Position numbers and translations under genes: made by a program. From positions 248,001 through 312,000 of the forward strand of contig NZ_SETE01000005.1 in the NCBI RefSeq assembly GCF_004152935.1: 64,000 nt of DNA. Direction: 5' to 3'. The first letter of the stretch is position 1. Each line of letters opens with the position of its first letter. Source of the DNA: Brumimicrobium glaciale (GTDB lineage Bacteria; Bacteroidota; Bacteroidia; Flavobacteriales_D; Crocinitomicaceae). Positions 18,048 through 27,363 of the stretch are shown here, one piece after another. The notes under the pieces were generated by a model that saw nothing but the letters and a program-made list of their open reading frames with translations, searched no databases and was not told the DNA's origin.

Positions 18048-19592
18048 ATGAAGAAATTATTAATTATAGGTTTAATCAGTTTAATGCTTGCATCTTGTAG
18101 TACAAGATCAGGATATTTAACTGGAGTACAAGGTAGAAGTGTCTACTATCCTGAGGTACCATTAGGTATGGTTTATATTCCTCAGGGATCTTACATCATG
18201 GGTCAAAATGATGAGGATGTACCTTTCATGCATCAGACCATTTCAAAGACAGTTACAATATCTGCCTTTTATATGGATCAAACAGAGATCACGAATAATG
18301 AATACCGTCAATTTGTGTGGTGGGTTAGAGACTCCATAGCACGTAAAATGATCTATGAAAATATCGAAGAGGATAAAGAAGCTGATCGTTTTATAAATTA
18401 TCAAGACGAGTATTATGATGATGGTATCATGGAATGGGTTGAGTACGAGTCAAGCGACCGTTTTCAAAACATTGACAGATTCTCATTAAATTGGGATCGT
18501 GAATTCTCATACTATGATCCTATGTTGGTTCCCCTATTGTCAGAAATGTACTACCCTTCTGCACAACGTTTTTACAAAAGAAAGGAAATTGATGTTAGAA
18601 AACTCAACTTCAAATACTATTGGATTGATTTAGTTGAAGCTGCCCGCAAAGGTAAGGTTCATATTAAACCTGATGGATACAACAACCAAGGGATTAAAAC
18701 AGATATGGATCACCGTACTTTAAGATCTGCAGATCATCCATTTACTGAAGAGAAAAGAGGTTTAGACAAGGATATGGGTGTTATTAACAAATTAGGTCAA
18801 AATAATGCAATTCGTGGTCATGAAAATAGGCAACGTTTTGTTATTGATGAAACCATTAATGTTTACCCTGATACTTTAGTTTGGATTAGAGACTTCACCT
18901 ATGCATTTAATGATCCGATGACTAAAATGTATTTCTGGCATCCATCTTATGACAATTACCCAGTAGTTGGAGTAACTTGGCCACAAGCAAAAGCATTTAA
19001 TATTTGGAGAACACAATTGTTAAATGGATGGTTAGAGTCAATGGGTGAGATTTACGTTCATGATTTCCGTTTACCTAGTGAAGCTGAATGGGAAAGAGCA
19101 TCTAGAGGTGATTTAGATTTATCTGCATATCCTTGGGGTGGACCTTACATTCGTAACTCTGCTGGTTGTTTCTTAGGAAACTTTAAACCAATGAGAGGTC
19201 GTTATGCTGAAGATGGTGGGAATCAAACTGTGAAAGCATTCTCATACAATCCTAACGGATTTGGACTTTATTGTATGGCTGGTAACGTTGCTGAATGGTG
19301 TGAAACAGCTTACGATGAATCTATGTATGAATTATCTCATGACCAAAATCCTGAATACCGTTACAATGCTTTAGACTGGGATCCACCAGCGATGAAGCGT
19401 AAAGTAATACGTGGAGGATCATGGAAAGACATAGGTTACTATTTACAAAATGGAACTAGAACTTATGAATACAGAGATACTGCTAAATCATATATAGGAT
19501 TTAGATCAGTAGCAACTCACCTAGGTAGAGGTGGAAAAGATTTCTCTAAAGAAGGAGGTGAAGAATTAGACCAAGATCTTCAATTGAGATAA
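18048..19592 (+). CDS. gldK: Gliding motility/type IX secretion lipoprotein GldK
   Basis: A 514-residue lipoprotein (lipobox LMLASC, Cys16) with a formylglycine-generating-enzyme-like fold: MVYIPQGSYIMGQNDEDVPF, DQTEITNNEYRQF, VVGVTWPQAKAFNIWR, FRLPSEAEWERASRG, YCMAGNVAEWCETAYD, RGGSWKDIGYY and IGFRSV. GldK (PorK) forms, with GldN, the periplasmic ring under the outer membrane that binds the GldLM motor. The fold is used structurally and not as a sulfatase activator. Followed by gldL after 59 bases. Confidence 0.97.
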   Translation: MKKLLIIGLISLMLASCSTRSGYLTGVQGRSVYYPEVPLGMVYIPQGSYIMGQNDEDVPFMHQTISKTVTISAFYMDQTEITNNEYRQFVWWVRDSIARKMIYENIEEDKEADRFINYQDEYYDDGIMEWVEYESSDRFQNIDRFSLNWDREFSYYDPMLVPLLSEMYYPSAQRFYKRKEIDVRKLNFKYYWIDLVEAARKGKVHIKPDGYNNQGIKTDMDHRTLRSADHPFTEEKRGLDKDMGVINKLGQNNAIRGHENRQRFVIDETINVYPDTLVWIRDFTYAFNDPMTKMYFWHPSYDNYPVVGVTWPQAKAFNIWRTQLLNGWLESMGEIYVHDFRLPSEAEWERASRGDLDLSAYPWGGPYIRNSAGCFLGNFKPMRGRYAEDGGNQTVKAFSYNPNGFGLYCMAGNVAEWCETAYDESMYELSHDQNPEYRYNALDWDPPAMKRKVIRGGSWKDIGYYLQNGTRTYEYRDTAKSYIGFRSVATHLGRGGKDFSKEGGEELDQDLQLR

Positions 19593-19651
19593 TCGTTAAA
19601 TCAAGTAAATAAAACAAATAAATAAATCGTTAAACCTTAAAAATTAAAACT

Positions 19652-20467
19652 ATGAAACCAGGAAGTAAAGGATGGAAAAATTTTATGGCAAAGCTGTATG
19701 GAATTGGAGCAGCAGTAGTAATACTTGGTGCCTTATTCAAGATTATGCACTGGCCAGGTGCCGGACCAATGTTAGTTGTAGGTCTAGGAGCTGAAGCCAT
19801 TATTTTTATATTCTCAGCATTTGAGCCAATTCATGAAGATCCAAATTGGGAGCTTGTGTATCCTGAATTAGCTTTAGGAAATGATGAAAACTTTGATCCT
19901 TCTGAATTACAAGTTGGAAGAGGAAGAGGAGGAAATCAAGGATCTGGAATTACAGGAGAACTTGACGCGATGTTAGAGGATGCTAAAATTGATAGCGCAC
20001 TATTAGAGCGATTAGGTGAAGGTATGAAAGCATTAGGAGACAATGCAGCACAACTGAAGGGCGTTACTTCAGCTGCGGCAGCAACAGATTCTTATGTTGA
20101 TAGTTTACAATCTGCTTCAAATACAGTATCGAAGTTGTCTGAGTCTTACGAAAGAGCTTCTGTAGCAATTTCAGGAATGACTTCATCTACTGAAGAAGGT
20201 CAATCATTCGGTGAGCAAATGCAAAAAGTATCTAAGAATCTTTCTGCTTTAAACAATGTATATGAATTACAATTAAAAGGTTCTTCATCTCACTTAGAAG
20301 CAACAGAAAAATTCCAAGGACAAGTAACTGAAATGATGTCAAATCTTTCTGATTCTGTTCAGGACACTAAACTATACAAAGAAAATATGTCAATGTTAGC
20401 TAAGAACTTAACGGACTTAAATAATGTTTACGGTAACATGTTAAAAGCAATGACTATTAGTAAATAA
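19652..20467 (+). CDS. gldL: Gliding motility/type IX secretion motor protein GldL
   Basis: A 271-residue inner-membrane protein. Two transmembrane helices lie near residues 15-32 and 38-55, joined by the conserved KIMHWPGAGPML turn. A glutamate in the second helix (GLGAEAIIFIFSAFEP) corresponds to the residue proposed for proton-driven rotation. A cytoplasmic helical tail follows with two similar segments (SKNLSALNNVYELQLKG and AKNLTDLNNVYGNMLKA). GldL forms a pentamer around a GldM dimer and converts proton flow into torque that powers secretion and gliding. Confidence 0.97.
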   Translation: MKPGSKGWKNFMAKLYGIGAAVVILGALFKIMHWPGAGPMLVVGLGAEAIIFIFSAFEPIHEDPNWELVYPELALGNDENFDPSELQVGRGRGGNQGSGITGELDAMLEDAKIDSALLERLGEGMKALGDNAAQLKGVTSAAAATDSYVDSLQSASNTVSKLSESYERASVAISGMTSSTEEGQSFGEQMQKVSKNLSALNNVYELQLKGSSSHLEATEKFQGQVTEMMSNLSDSVQDTKLYKENMSMLAKNLTDLNNVYGNMLKAMTISK

Positions 20468-20539
20468 TAGTGATTTATAACATGGAATTATAAATTAGAA
20501 ACATTAATTAATAAATTAATTCTTAAAATTTAATTACAA

Positions 20540-22246
20540 ATGGCAGGAGGAAAAGAAACCCCAAGACAGAAGATGATCGGGATGATGTATCTCGTATTGA
20601 CTGCTCTTCTGGCACTAAACGTGTCAAAAGAGATAATTGCAGCATTTGTTACCATAAATGACAAATTAGAATCCAGTGGTGAAATTATTGATAACGCTAC
20701 AGGTAATGTTTATGGTACTTTTGAAAGTAAACGTGCAGCTATCTTAACGGATCCCAAAGCGGATACAAAAGTTATTGATTTATGGCAAGGAAAGTCTGAC
20801 ACATTAAATGCTCATACTAAAGAAATCATTCATTACATCTTAAACGAATCTAATGACATGATTAAAAGGGTTGAAGGTGTTGACTGGGTATTAAAACGCC
20901 AAGGTGAAGACAGTTTAATAGTTGAACTCAAATCTTTAATGGGTATTCAGGCAATGGATAACTATGATGTTCCAACAGAATTATTCATTGGAGGAAATCC
21001 AATGAAACCAAAGGAAAGAGGATTAGCTATTTTAACCAACATTAACCGTTACAGAAATTCTGTAGCAGAATTGATGGGTAACTACACAAGTGGTAAAAAT
21101 AAATATACTTTTACTGCTCCTGATGATATTTCTGGTTTAAAAGATGCATTAGCAACAGCTAATCCAGATGACACATCTAGAATATCAAATTATTACAAAT
21201 CAATGACTCTACCAGCAATGATAGAAGTTAAAGATGCAGGAAAAACTAAATTGGTACCATGGCCTTCAGCAATGTTTGACCACGCTCCTATTGTTGCAGC
21301 TGCAGCAATGTTTACTGCTCTTAAATTAGATGTATTGAATAGTGAAAGTTCTGCTGCAGAGTTTTTACTTTCTAAAGTTGATGCACCTACATTTAACTTT
21401 AATAAAATTGAGCCTTTGGCTTTTGCTAGAACAGGTTATGTTAACGCTGGTGATTCATTGGACTTAAATGTTATGATTGCTGCTTATGATACAACAGACG
21501 TTGCTCCATTAAGATATGGAATCAATGATTCTATACCTGAAAATTGGAAAGCTACAACTGGTAGAATTCCTTTGGATGTTAGTTCACCTGGAAATTACCA
21601 CGTAACTGGAACAATTGGTGTTAAAGAAAAAGGTGAAACAATACCTAAGTCATGGGAATTTAGATATACAGTTGGGAAACCATCTGGAACTGTTTCTCTT
21701 CCACAAATGAACGTTCTATACAGAGGTTATGCTAATCAAGTTGAAGGAGCTGCATCTGGATTTCCTCAGTACTCACTTTCTGGAGCAAATAATGTTTCTT
21801 TGAGCAAAACAAGCACAGGTTATATAGCAACTCCTGGAAACGGAAGAGAAGCTACTATAAACATTGCGGGTGTTGCGGAAGATGGTTCTAGTAGTAAATT
21901 AGGAAGTTTCAAATTCCGTGTTATGAACTTGCCTAAGCCTTCTATTAATTTAGGACGTTTAGAAGACGGAGAAGCAGCTACATCAGCTCAAATTAGAGCA
22001 TCTAGACAATTGTTTGCAGGTTATCCAGCAGAAATTCCATTAGAAGCTAAGTTCAGTGTTGTATCATGGGAAGTTCAGGCAACTGGAGCACCTAGGCCAG
22101 CGCAAGGTACAGGATCTAATCTTTCTGGTGAAGCACTTAGAATTATGGCAAATGCTCAACCTGGAAATATGATTACAGTTGTAGTTAGTTACAGAGAACC
22201 AGGCGGTAAAGTATTGCGTCAGAATGCAGTATTTACTGTTAAATAA
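20540..22246 (+). CDS. gldM: Gliding motility/type IX secretion motor protein GldM
   Basis: A 568-residue protein beginning MAGGKETPRQKMIGMMYLVLTALLALNVSKEI, the invariant GldM amino terminus with one transmembrane helix near residues 12-33. The long periplasmic part contains the helical D1 domain and beta-rich D2-D4 domains, ending in IMANAQPGNMITVVVSYREPGGK. GldM threads through the GldL pentamer and contacts the GldKN ring across the periplasm. Family length is about 510-570. The start is an ATG 72 bases after gldL. Confidence 0.97.
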   Translation: MAGGKETPRQKMIGMMYLVLTALLALNVSKEIIAAFVTINDKLESSGEIIDNATGNVYGTFESKRAAILTDPKADTKVIDLWQGKSDTLNAHTKEIIHYILNESNDMIKRVEGVDWVLKRQGEDSLIVELKSLMGIQAMDNYDVPTELFIGGNPMKPKERGLAILTNINRYRNSVAELMGNYTSGKNKYTFTAPDDISGLKDALATANPDDTSRISNYYKSMTLPAMIEVKDAGKTKLVPWPSAMFDHAPIVAAAAMFTALKLDVLNSESSAAEFLLSKVDAPTFNFNKIEPLAFARTGYVNAGDSLDLNVMIAAYDTTDVAPLRYGINDSIPENWKATTGRIPLDVSSPGNYHVTGTIGVKEKGETIPKSWEFRYTVGKPSGTVSLPQMNVLYRGYANQVEGAASGFPQYSLSGANNVSLSKTSTGYIATPGNGREATINIAGVAEDGSSSKLGSFKFRVMNLPKPSINLGRLEDGEAATSAQIRASRQLFAGYPAEIPLEAKFSVVSWEVQATGAPRPAQGTGSNLSGEALRIMANAQPGNMITVVVSYREPGGKVLRQNAVFTVK

Positions 22247-22264
22247 TAGATAAATAAAAAAGTC

Positions 22265-23275
22265 ATGAAGAATTTATTGCTTTCGACATTATTGATTTTT
22301 AGTTTGAGCACTTTTGCTCAAATTAATGGTGGACCTATTAATAGCCGTACAGAAACGGGTGTTATTGATGGGGTTTACCTTAAATCTAATATTCCAACCA
22401 AACGTCTTATCCCCTATCCATACATTCGTGAAGCGGATGCGATTTGGAGTAAACGTGTATGGAGAGCAATTGATCTTCGTGAGAAAATCAATCGTCCACT
22501 CTATTATCCTTTAGATGAAATCACACCTCCAGATCCTTTAACGGGAGAGGTACAATGGATTCGTAATGACAACAGATGGAGTTTGTGGACAATAATTCGT
22601 CAACACATATTATCAGGTGATTTAACTGTATATTCTGACTATAATCCAATTAGAACTTCTGTTCATGATGGTGATAAATTCAAATATCCAGTTTTACCAG
22701 AACAAGGTAAAAACTTTGCAACTGATCCTGATTATAAAGAGGAGGTAACTGCTTATCTTGCTACATTAGGTGAAATTCCACTTGATCCTCTATTAAATCA
22801 ATATCGAGAAGATTCAATTGGAGTTAACGGTCAACCTGTTTATCCTCCAAGAGATACACTTTGGTACACTTCTAAAGATATAATTCAATACAGACTGAAA
22901 GAAGATTGGATCTTCGATAAACAAAGATCTGTTTTGGATGTACGTATTTTAGGTATTGCACCGGTTGTTCATAATATAGATATTAATAATGGTAATAGCA
23001 TTTCAGGGACAAAAACCTTATTCTGGTTATACTTCCCAACTGATTGCCGTTATGTTTTTAATAACTATTTTGTTTATAACGAAAATAATGGTTCAAGATG
23101 GATGAGTTTTGATGACTACTTCATGAAACGTAGATTTAGTTCTTTCATTTATAAAGAAGAAAACGTTTACGACAGAAGTGTTGAAAAGTACAGAGTTGGT
23201 GTTGACGCATTGATGGAATCTCAAAGAATTACTGAAGAGATTAGAAACATCGAACATGATGTTTGGAGTTACTAG
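22265..23275 (+). CDS. gldN: Gliding motility/type IX secretion ring protein GldN
   Basis: A 336-residue exported protein with a signal peptide ending near STFAQ. The body shows the GldN pattern YLKSNIPTKRLIPYPYIREADAIWSKRVWRAIDLREKINRPLYYP, read here as separate adjacent blocks, then WSLWTIIRQH, YRLKEDWIFDKQRSVLDVRI and FWLYFPTDCRYVFNNYFVYN. GldN (PorN) pairs with GldK in the periplasmic ring. It follows gldM by 18 bases and closes the cluster, with a strong terminator 20 bases downstream. Confidence 0.96.
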   Translation: MKNLLLSTLLIFSLSTFAQINGGPINSRTETGVIDGVYLKSNIPTKRLIPYPYIREADAIWSKRVWRAIDLREKINRPLYYPLDEITPPDPLTGEVQWIRNDNRWSLWTIIRQHILSGDLTVYSDYNPIRTSVHDGDKFKYPVLPEQGKNFATDPDYKEEVTAYLATLGEIPLDPLLNQYREDSIGVNGQPVYPPRDTLWYTSKDIIQYRLKEDWIFDKQRSVLDVRILGIAPVVHNIDINNGNSISGTKTLFWLYFPTDCRYVFNNYFVYNENNGSRWMSFDDYFMKRRFSSFIYKEENVYDRSVEKYRVGVDALMESQRITEEIRNIEHDVWSY

Positions 23276-23294
23276 TTTTAAGTAAAATCATATT

Positions 23295-23327
23295 AAAAGC
23301 CTCGACATTTATGTTGAGGCTTTTTTA
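23295..23327 (+). terminator. Intrinsic terminator of porP-gldKLMN
   Basis: AAAAGCCTCGACA and TGTTGAGGCTTTT form a 13-base stem (one G-U pair) around a TTTA loop, followed by T. It lies 19 bases after the gldN stop. Confidence 0.85.
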
Positions 23328-23375
23328 TTGGGTATAAATCATATTTTTATTGTTCCTAATGATAGACTAAATCAC

Positions 23376-23383
23376 TACTTTTG
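23376..23383 (+). promoter_or_regulatory. Bacteroidota -7 promoter element ahead of the ferredoxin gene
   Basis: TACTTTTG matches TAnnTTTG, 17 bases before the ATG and after the gldN terminator. The nearest TTG upstream is 23 bases away, longer than the usual spacing. Confidence 0.4.
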
Positions 23384-23400
23384 TATGAAAATTTTTAAGC

Positions 23401-23727
23401 ATGGAAGAAAATATCACTGTTTTTATTATTGATCGTGAAGGTGAGAAACATGAATTGTTAGCACCAACAGATATGAACATGAATATTATGGAACTTTGTA
23501 AATCATACGAACTTCCAGTAGAAGGTACATGTGGTGGTATGGCAATGTGCGCTTCTTGTCAATGTTATTTAGAATCTGACACCGATTTACGCGAGCAAAG
23601 TGATGCTGAGTTGGATATGCTTGATCAAGCGTTCTTCGTTGAGGATAACAGCCGATTAGGTTGTCAAATTGATATTACTGAAGACATTGACAATATTGTA
23701 TTGAGACTGGCTCCTGAATCTATTTAA
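23401..23727 (+). CDS. [2Fe-2S] ferredoxin, adrenodoxin type
   Basis: A 108-residue plant/adrenodoxin-fold ferredoxin. Cluster ligands are Cys44, Cys50, Cys53 and Cys88 in the pattern C-x5-C-x2-C-x34-C (GTCGGMAMCASCQCYL and SRLGCQI). The acidic helix with DLREQSDAELDMLDQA and the CQI motif are typical of ferredoxins that serve Fe-S assembly or monooxygenases. No partner reductase is adjacent. Single gene between the gldN terminator and a gene-poor stretch. Confidence 0.92.
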   Translation: MEENITVFIIDREGEKHELLAPTDMNMNIMELCKSYELPVEGTCGGMAMCASCQCYLESDTDLREQSDAELDMLDQAFFVEDNSRLGCQIDITEDIDNIVLRLAPESI

Positions 23728-24209
23728 TCCTTATAATTAACATAACTAGTCTTTGCAAGAAAACTCCAAGTATTCGTTGTGAGGAAGGACCGGTCGGCGT
23801 TATGCTCACCATGACATGCTCTCCGCAAGTACTCGGGAATCAAATATCCATTTCTTAGCTATGGATCTAATCAATTGAAATTTGTAATTTTCACATTCTT
23901 ATGCCGTAAGTTTTAGCATCTCAAAACTTTATTGTTAACTAGAATTAATTTAAGGGTTTAGAATTGTATTAAGCAATATATAAATGGTAGATAGTAAAAT
24001 CGATTTAAGGAAAGCACAGTATTTTAAACTTTTCAACAATAAAAATCAACCTAAAAAACAAATATAACAGACCTCTTCAGTTCTAATAAGAGTTCAATAT
24101 ACTTGTTGAAATGGCAAAACTTGGATACATTATCAGCATAGATAATAATAGTAGTAAAAGTATCCTGTTTTACATGTATTTCTATTAATGTCAACTTATA
24201 AGTATATCA
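23728..24209. other. Gene-poor stretch between ferredoxin and nadE
   Basis: About 480 AT-rich bases with no supported gene on either strand. A more GC-rich patch at about 23750-23840 begins with TCTTTGCAAGAAAAC, a 15-base string that recurs at 29048-29062. The patch looks foreign to its surroundings and may be the remnant of an inserted element. Confidence 0.5.
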
Positions 24210-24989
24210 CTACTTCAAACCTTCTAGACTGCAAACAGGTATTGGAATCATCTTATGTTGATTGATACTGTTTAGTCTTTGATAAATTTCTTGAACTACT
24301 TTTTGACGATCTGATAAAGTGTTCTTATCGCCTTTAAAACTCATTGCGAACTCCAACTCATCGTAGGTTGCTCCAATTTGATCTTCATCATTGCGTTCGT
24401 CTCCCCAAAGTCCGTCTGTAGGTTTTGCTTCAACGATCTCCTGAATAACACCTAAATGCTTAGCTAAAAGAAATACTTCCGATTTTAATAAATCACCAAT
24501 AGGATTAAGGTCTACTCCGCCATCTCCGTACTTGGTATAAAAACCAATTCCAAAATCTTCAATCTTGTTACCAGTCCCAGTTATTAATAATTGATTTGTT
24601 TGCCCAACAGCATACAAAGTCGTCATCCTTAATCTTGCTCGAGAATTGGCCATTACCAAATGATTTGAATTTACATCCTCCGGCAAAGTTTTCTCCAAAC
24701 ATTCAAAAGAATGGGTTAAATCAATCTTTAAGCCTTCGACATTTGGATATTCATTTTCTAGCTGTTCAATTTGCTTTTGGGCACGTCTATACTCTGATTT
24801 AGCTTGACGAATTGGCAAATTCAACAAGATTACTTTTTTATTGGTTCTAGCGCAAAGCGATGCTACAAGTGCAGAATCGACACCGCCAGAGATACCCACG
24901 ATAAATCCTTTAACAGGAATATCTTTTATATAAACATTAAGCCAGTCAATAATATGACTGGCTATTTTACTACAATTAAATGTACTCAT
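24210..24989 (-). CDS. nadE: NH3-dependent NAD+ synthetase
   Basis: A 259-residue adenylating amidotransferase-fold enzyme converting deamido-NAD to NAD. The PP-loop SGGVDSALVASL starts at residue 34. Downstream are NSRARLRMTTLYAVGQ, ITGTGNKIEDFGIGFYTKYGDGGVDLNPIGDLLKSEV (the substrate-binding blocks of the family) and PTDGLWGDERNDEDQIGATYDELE. The glutaminase domain is absent, so ammonia is the nitrogen donor. It starts 3 bases after the outer-membrane protein gene 24993-25808 and lies opposite gldBC; the nadE-gldB-gldC neighbourhood is known in Flavobacterium. Confidence 0.96.
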   Translation of the reverse strand: MSTFNCSKIASHIIDWLNVYIKDIPVKGFIVGISGGVDSALVASLCARTNKKVILLNLPIRQAKSEYRRAQKQIEQLENEYPNVEGLKIDLTHSFECLEKTLPEDVNSNHLVMANSRARLRMTTLYAVGQTNQLLITGTGNKIEDFGIGFYTKYGDGGVDLNPIGDLLKSEVFLLAKHLGVIQEIVEAKPTDGLWGDERNDEDQIGATYDELEFAMSFKGDKNTLSDRQKVVQEIYQRLNSINQHKMIPIPVCSLEGLK

Positions 24990-24992
24990 GAA

Positions 24993-25808
24993 TTAAAATA
25001 ATACGGATACCTTTAACATCAATTGTCCTTGTTTTAAACTTGGCGCATAATATGTTCTTTCTGTTTGTCCTTCTGGAATTTGGTATAAAGACAAATCTTT
25101 TTGGTCATCTCCAAAAACAGCTCCTTTTTGTTGAAATACTTCTGAGAAACCATAATAGTAACCCAATTCAGCAACTAAAACAGTGTTTCCTGAGATATTG
25201 TATTCTGCTCCACCAGCTATTCCAATAGATCCTTTATAAAAAGACATAGAACCTGGCGACTTCATATCATCCAATTGTGTAACATCAACTAGATCACCCG
25301 CAACATCGAAGGCTTGTCCTTTATTATTTGTGCGTGTTGTTAGCATAAAGCTATTTCTAACACCGAATTTCCCATAATATCTCATGTATCCCATAAAATT
25401 TGTTTGGAATTTCAGCATGATAGGAAGGCTTAGATAAATACTTTTATGTTGTCTCTCTTTCAATAAAAAATTATTATCTGTATTTTCTACATCATAATCT
25501 CTAAATTGTAAAATATCTTTATCTCTATAATCTAAGTAAACTGTTGGTTCATAACTTGTTCTAAAACGATTGAAGTCAAATTCAATACCCGTTGCTAGCC
25601 CAATGTTTTTTGAAAAATTCCAATCTAAAGCCATTCCAACGATAAAATCGCCTCCTACTCTAGAATCTATTGTATTCGTTTCAGGATCATTGAAGTTGAG
25701 AGCTCCTCCAAGTGTCAATCCTGCCAAAACCTTTTTGTCCGAGGCATCTTGAGCATTAACAGAAAACAACAGTCCTGCTATTAATGATAAAGTCAGTAAT
25801 TTTTTCAT
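24993..25808 (-). CDS. Outer-membrane beta-barrel protein (PorT-like type)
   Basis: A 271-residue exported protein with a signal peptide ending at SVNAQ. The mature protein consists of alternating amphipathic strands (VLAGLTLGGALNF, GDFIVGMALDWNFSKNIGLATGIEFDF, SIYLSLPIMLKFQ, YYGKFGVRNSFML, GIAGGAEYNISGNTVLVAELGYYYGF) and ends with the outer-membrane signature LMLKVSVLF. It belongs to the broad OMP_b-brl/PorT-like group. PorT itself acts in type IX secretion, but this member cannot be tied to that role. Upstream of and nearly touching nadE. Confidence 0.85.
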   Translation of the reverse strand: MKKLLTLSLIAGLLFSVNAQDASDKKVLAGLTLGGALNFNDPETNTIDSRVGGDFIVGMALDWNFSKNIGLATGIEFDFNRFRTSYEPTVYLDYRDKDILQFRDYDVENTDNNFLLKERQHKSIYLSLPIMLKFQTNFMGYMRYYGKFGVRNSFMLTTRTNNKGQAFDVAGDLVDVTQLDDMKSPGSMSFYKGSIGIAGGAEYNISGNTVLVAELGYYYGFSEVFQQKGAVFGDDQKDLSLYQIPEGQTERTYYAPSLKQGQLMLKVSVLF

Positions 25809-25904
25809 ACTTTTGATATTAGTTATTTATTTCAATATTTGTGTTAGTCAGCAAGATATAATAAAAATTCAATCTTCGACTATTGACAAAAATAATCATA
25901 TTTC

Positions 25905-26909
25905 ATGAACAATAGATTATCATTGTATGCAATTCTTATTTTAATGGCTGTTTTTTATGGCTGTACATCAAATCCTTTGGATGTGAATCTACCTAAAAAA
26001 GAAGTTTCTTTGAACTATATAAATGTTGATGACGAACTTTACAAAAAACCTAAAGAAGAGGTAGCATCCAAAGTAAAAAATTTAGAACAACAATTAGGTG
26101 ATTTATTCATGTATGAATTGAGTCAGAATATTCGTCAAAACATTGACGATTATTCTTATCAAGCAATTTATAATTTTTATAACTCAGATTACATTTCTGA
26201 TATTGAAGAAGAAAAACAAAAGTTGTACGCAGAACTACCTCAACATGAAAACAAAATAAATAAAGCCTTTACTTATCTAAAATATCATTTTGGCGATTCT
26301 ATTTTACCGGAAAACATATTTTATATCAATAAATTATTTAGTCAAGTTACTTGTGCTCAGAAAAATATTGCTGTTGGATTGGAAAATTATATTTCTCCTA
26401 AAAGCAATGTGATTTCTTCCATACCAAATGCTGAGCTTTACCAATGGCAGCGAGACAGAATGAATATTGATTTTCTTGAAAGAGATGTACTTCTAAATTG
26501 GATTCAAGTTCAATTATTCAACGAATTAGACGAAAAGCTTGCAGCACATATCATCCAAGCAGGAAAGATATTGTATATTTTGAATGCCGCATTTCCAAAC
26601 GCTCATGAAGATTATGTGTTACGTTATGATAAAACACAATACGATTGGGCTGTTAAAAATGAAACTTCTGTTTGGAACTATTTGGTTGAGCAGCAGATGT
26701 TATTTAAAACGGACATTAGAGTTAGAACCAACTTCTTAAATGAAGGTCCTACGACAGTTGGATTAGCTGTAGATTCTCCAGATAGAATTGGTCAATTTTT
26801 AGGATATAGAATTGTTAAAGGCTATATGACTAAAAACAAAGCATTATCTTTGCAAGCGTTAATTGATACGAAATACAATACGATTTTACAAACATACGAG
26901 ATTCAATAA
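25905..26909 (+). CDS. gldB: Gliding motility lipoprotein GldB
   Basis: A 334-residue lipoprotein (lipobox FYGC, Cys20) with the GldB layout: LPKKEVSLNYINVDDELYK, LEQQLGDLFMYELSQNI, a long helical middle, INIDFLERDVLLNWIQVQ-like segment with NEL, and WNYLVEQQMLFKTDIRVRTNFLNEGPTT near the end. GldB is required for gliding in Flavobacterium, with an unclear molecular role; its fold is related to DUF2268-type proteins. It is followed by gldC after 3 bases, as in other Flavobacteriia. Confidence 0.93.
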   Translation: MNNRLSLYAILILMAVFYGCTSNPLDVNLPKKEVSLNYINVDDELYKKPKEEVASKVKNLEQQLGDLFMYELSQNIRQNIDDYSYQAIYNFYNSDYISDIEEEKQKLYAELPQHENKINKAFTYLKYHFGDSILPENIFYINKLFSQVTCAQKNIAVGLENYISPKSNVISSIPNAELYQWQRDRMNIDFLERDVLLNWIQVQLFNELDEKLAAHIIQAGKILYILNAAFPNAHEDYVLRYDKTQYDWAVKNETSVWNYLVEQQMLFKTDIRVRTNFLNEGPTTVGLAVDSPDRIGQFLGYRIVKGYMTKNKALSLQALIDTKYNTILQTYEIQ

Positions 26910-26912
26910 GTT

Positions 26913-27266
26913 ATGAATGAAGAAAAGATTACAAAAACGTCTGAGATATCAGTAAATGTTGGTACAAACGAGAACAATGTTCCAGTTAGAATGATTTGGT
27001 CAGCCCAAGATGGTGAAATTGAAAAAGCAGAAGCCAGCGCAATGTTTCTTTCCATGTGGGATCCTAAAGAAAAAAACACCATGAAGATTGATCTTTGGAC
27101 AAAAGAATTATCAATTGAAGAAATGAAGCAATTTTTCCATCAAACTTTGGTAACAATGGCTGATACATTTGAGAAAGCAACTGGAGAAAAGAATATTTCA
27201 GAGGACTTAAGAGATTACTGTTATCATTTTGCAGAAAAAATGGAGATTTTACCTGAGAATGATTAG
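26913..27266 (+). CDS. gldC: Gliding motility protein GldC
   Basis: A 117-residue soluble protein matching GldC: SEISVNVGTNENNVPVRMIWSAQDGEIEKAEA (read in blocks), AMFLSMWDPKEKNTMKIDLWTKELSIEEMKQFFHQTLVTMADTF and DYCYHFAEKMEIL. No signal peptide or membrane segment. In Flavobacterium, GldC supports GldB and efficient gliding. The gene is 3 bases after gldB and followed by a strong bidirectional terminator. Confidence 0.94.
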   Translation: MNEEKITKTSEISVNVGTNENNVPVRMIWSAQDGEIEKAEASAMFLSMWDPKEKNTMKIDLWTKELSIEEMKQFFHQTLVTMADTFEKATGEKNISEDLRDYCYHFAEKMEILPEND

Positions 27267-27300
27267 AAATTAAATATCCAAAAACAGTTTTACATTATTT

Positions 27301-27335
27301 AAAAAGCACGATTCCATATAGAATCGTGCTTTTTA
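27301..27335. terminator. Bidirectional terminator between gldC and lnt
   Basis: A perfect 14-base stem (AAAAAGCACGATTC with GAATCGTGCTTTTT) and a 6-base loop. A-rich on the left and T-rich on the right, it suits both convergent genes. Confidence 0.88.
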
Positions 27336-27363
27336 ATACCCATTAGTTTATCTAAATTCTCTT

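Noticed and set aside
24113-24130. TGGCAAAACTTGGA, weak sigma-54-like sequence on the plus strand
   Set aside because: The next gene to the right is on the opposite strand, and the -24 element is poor.
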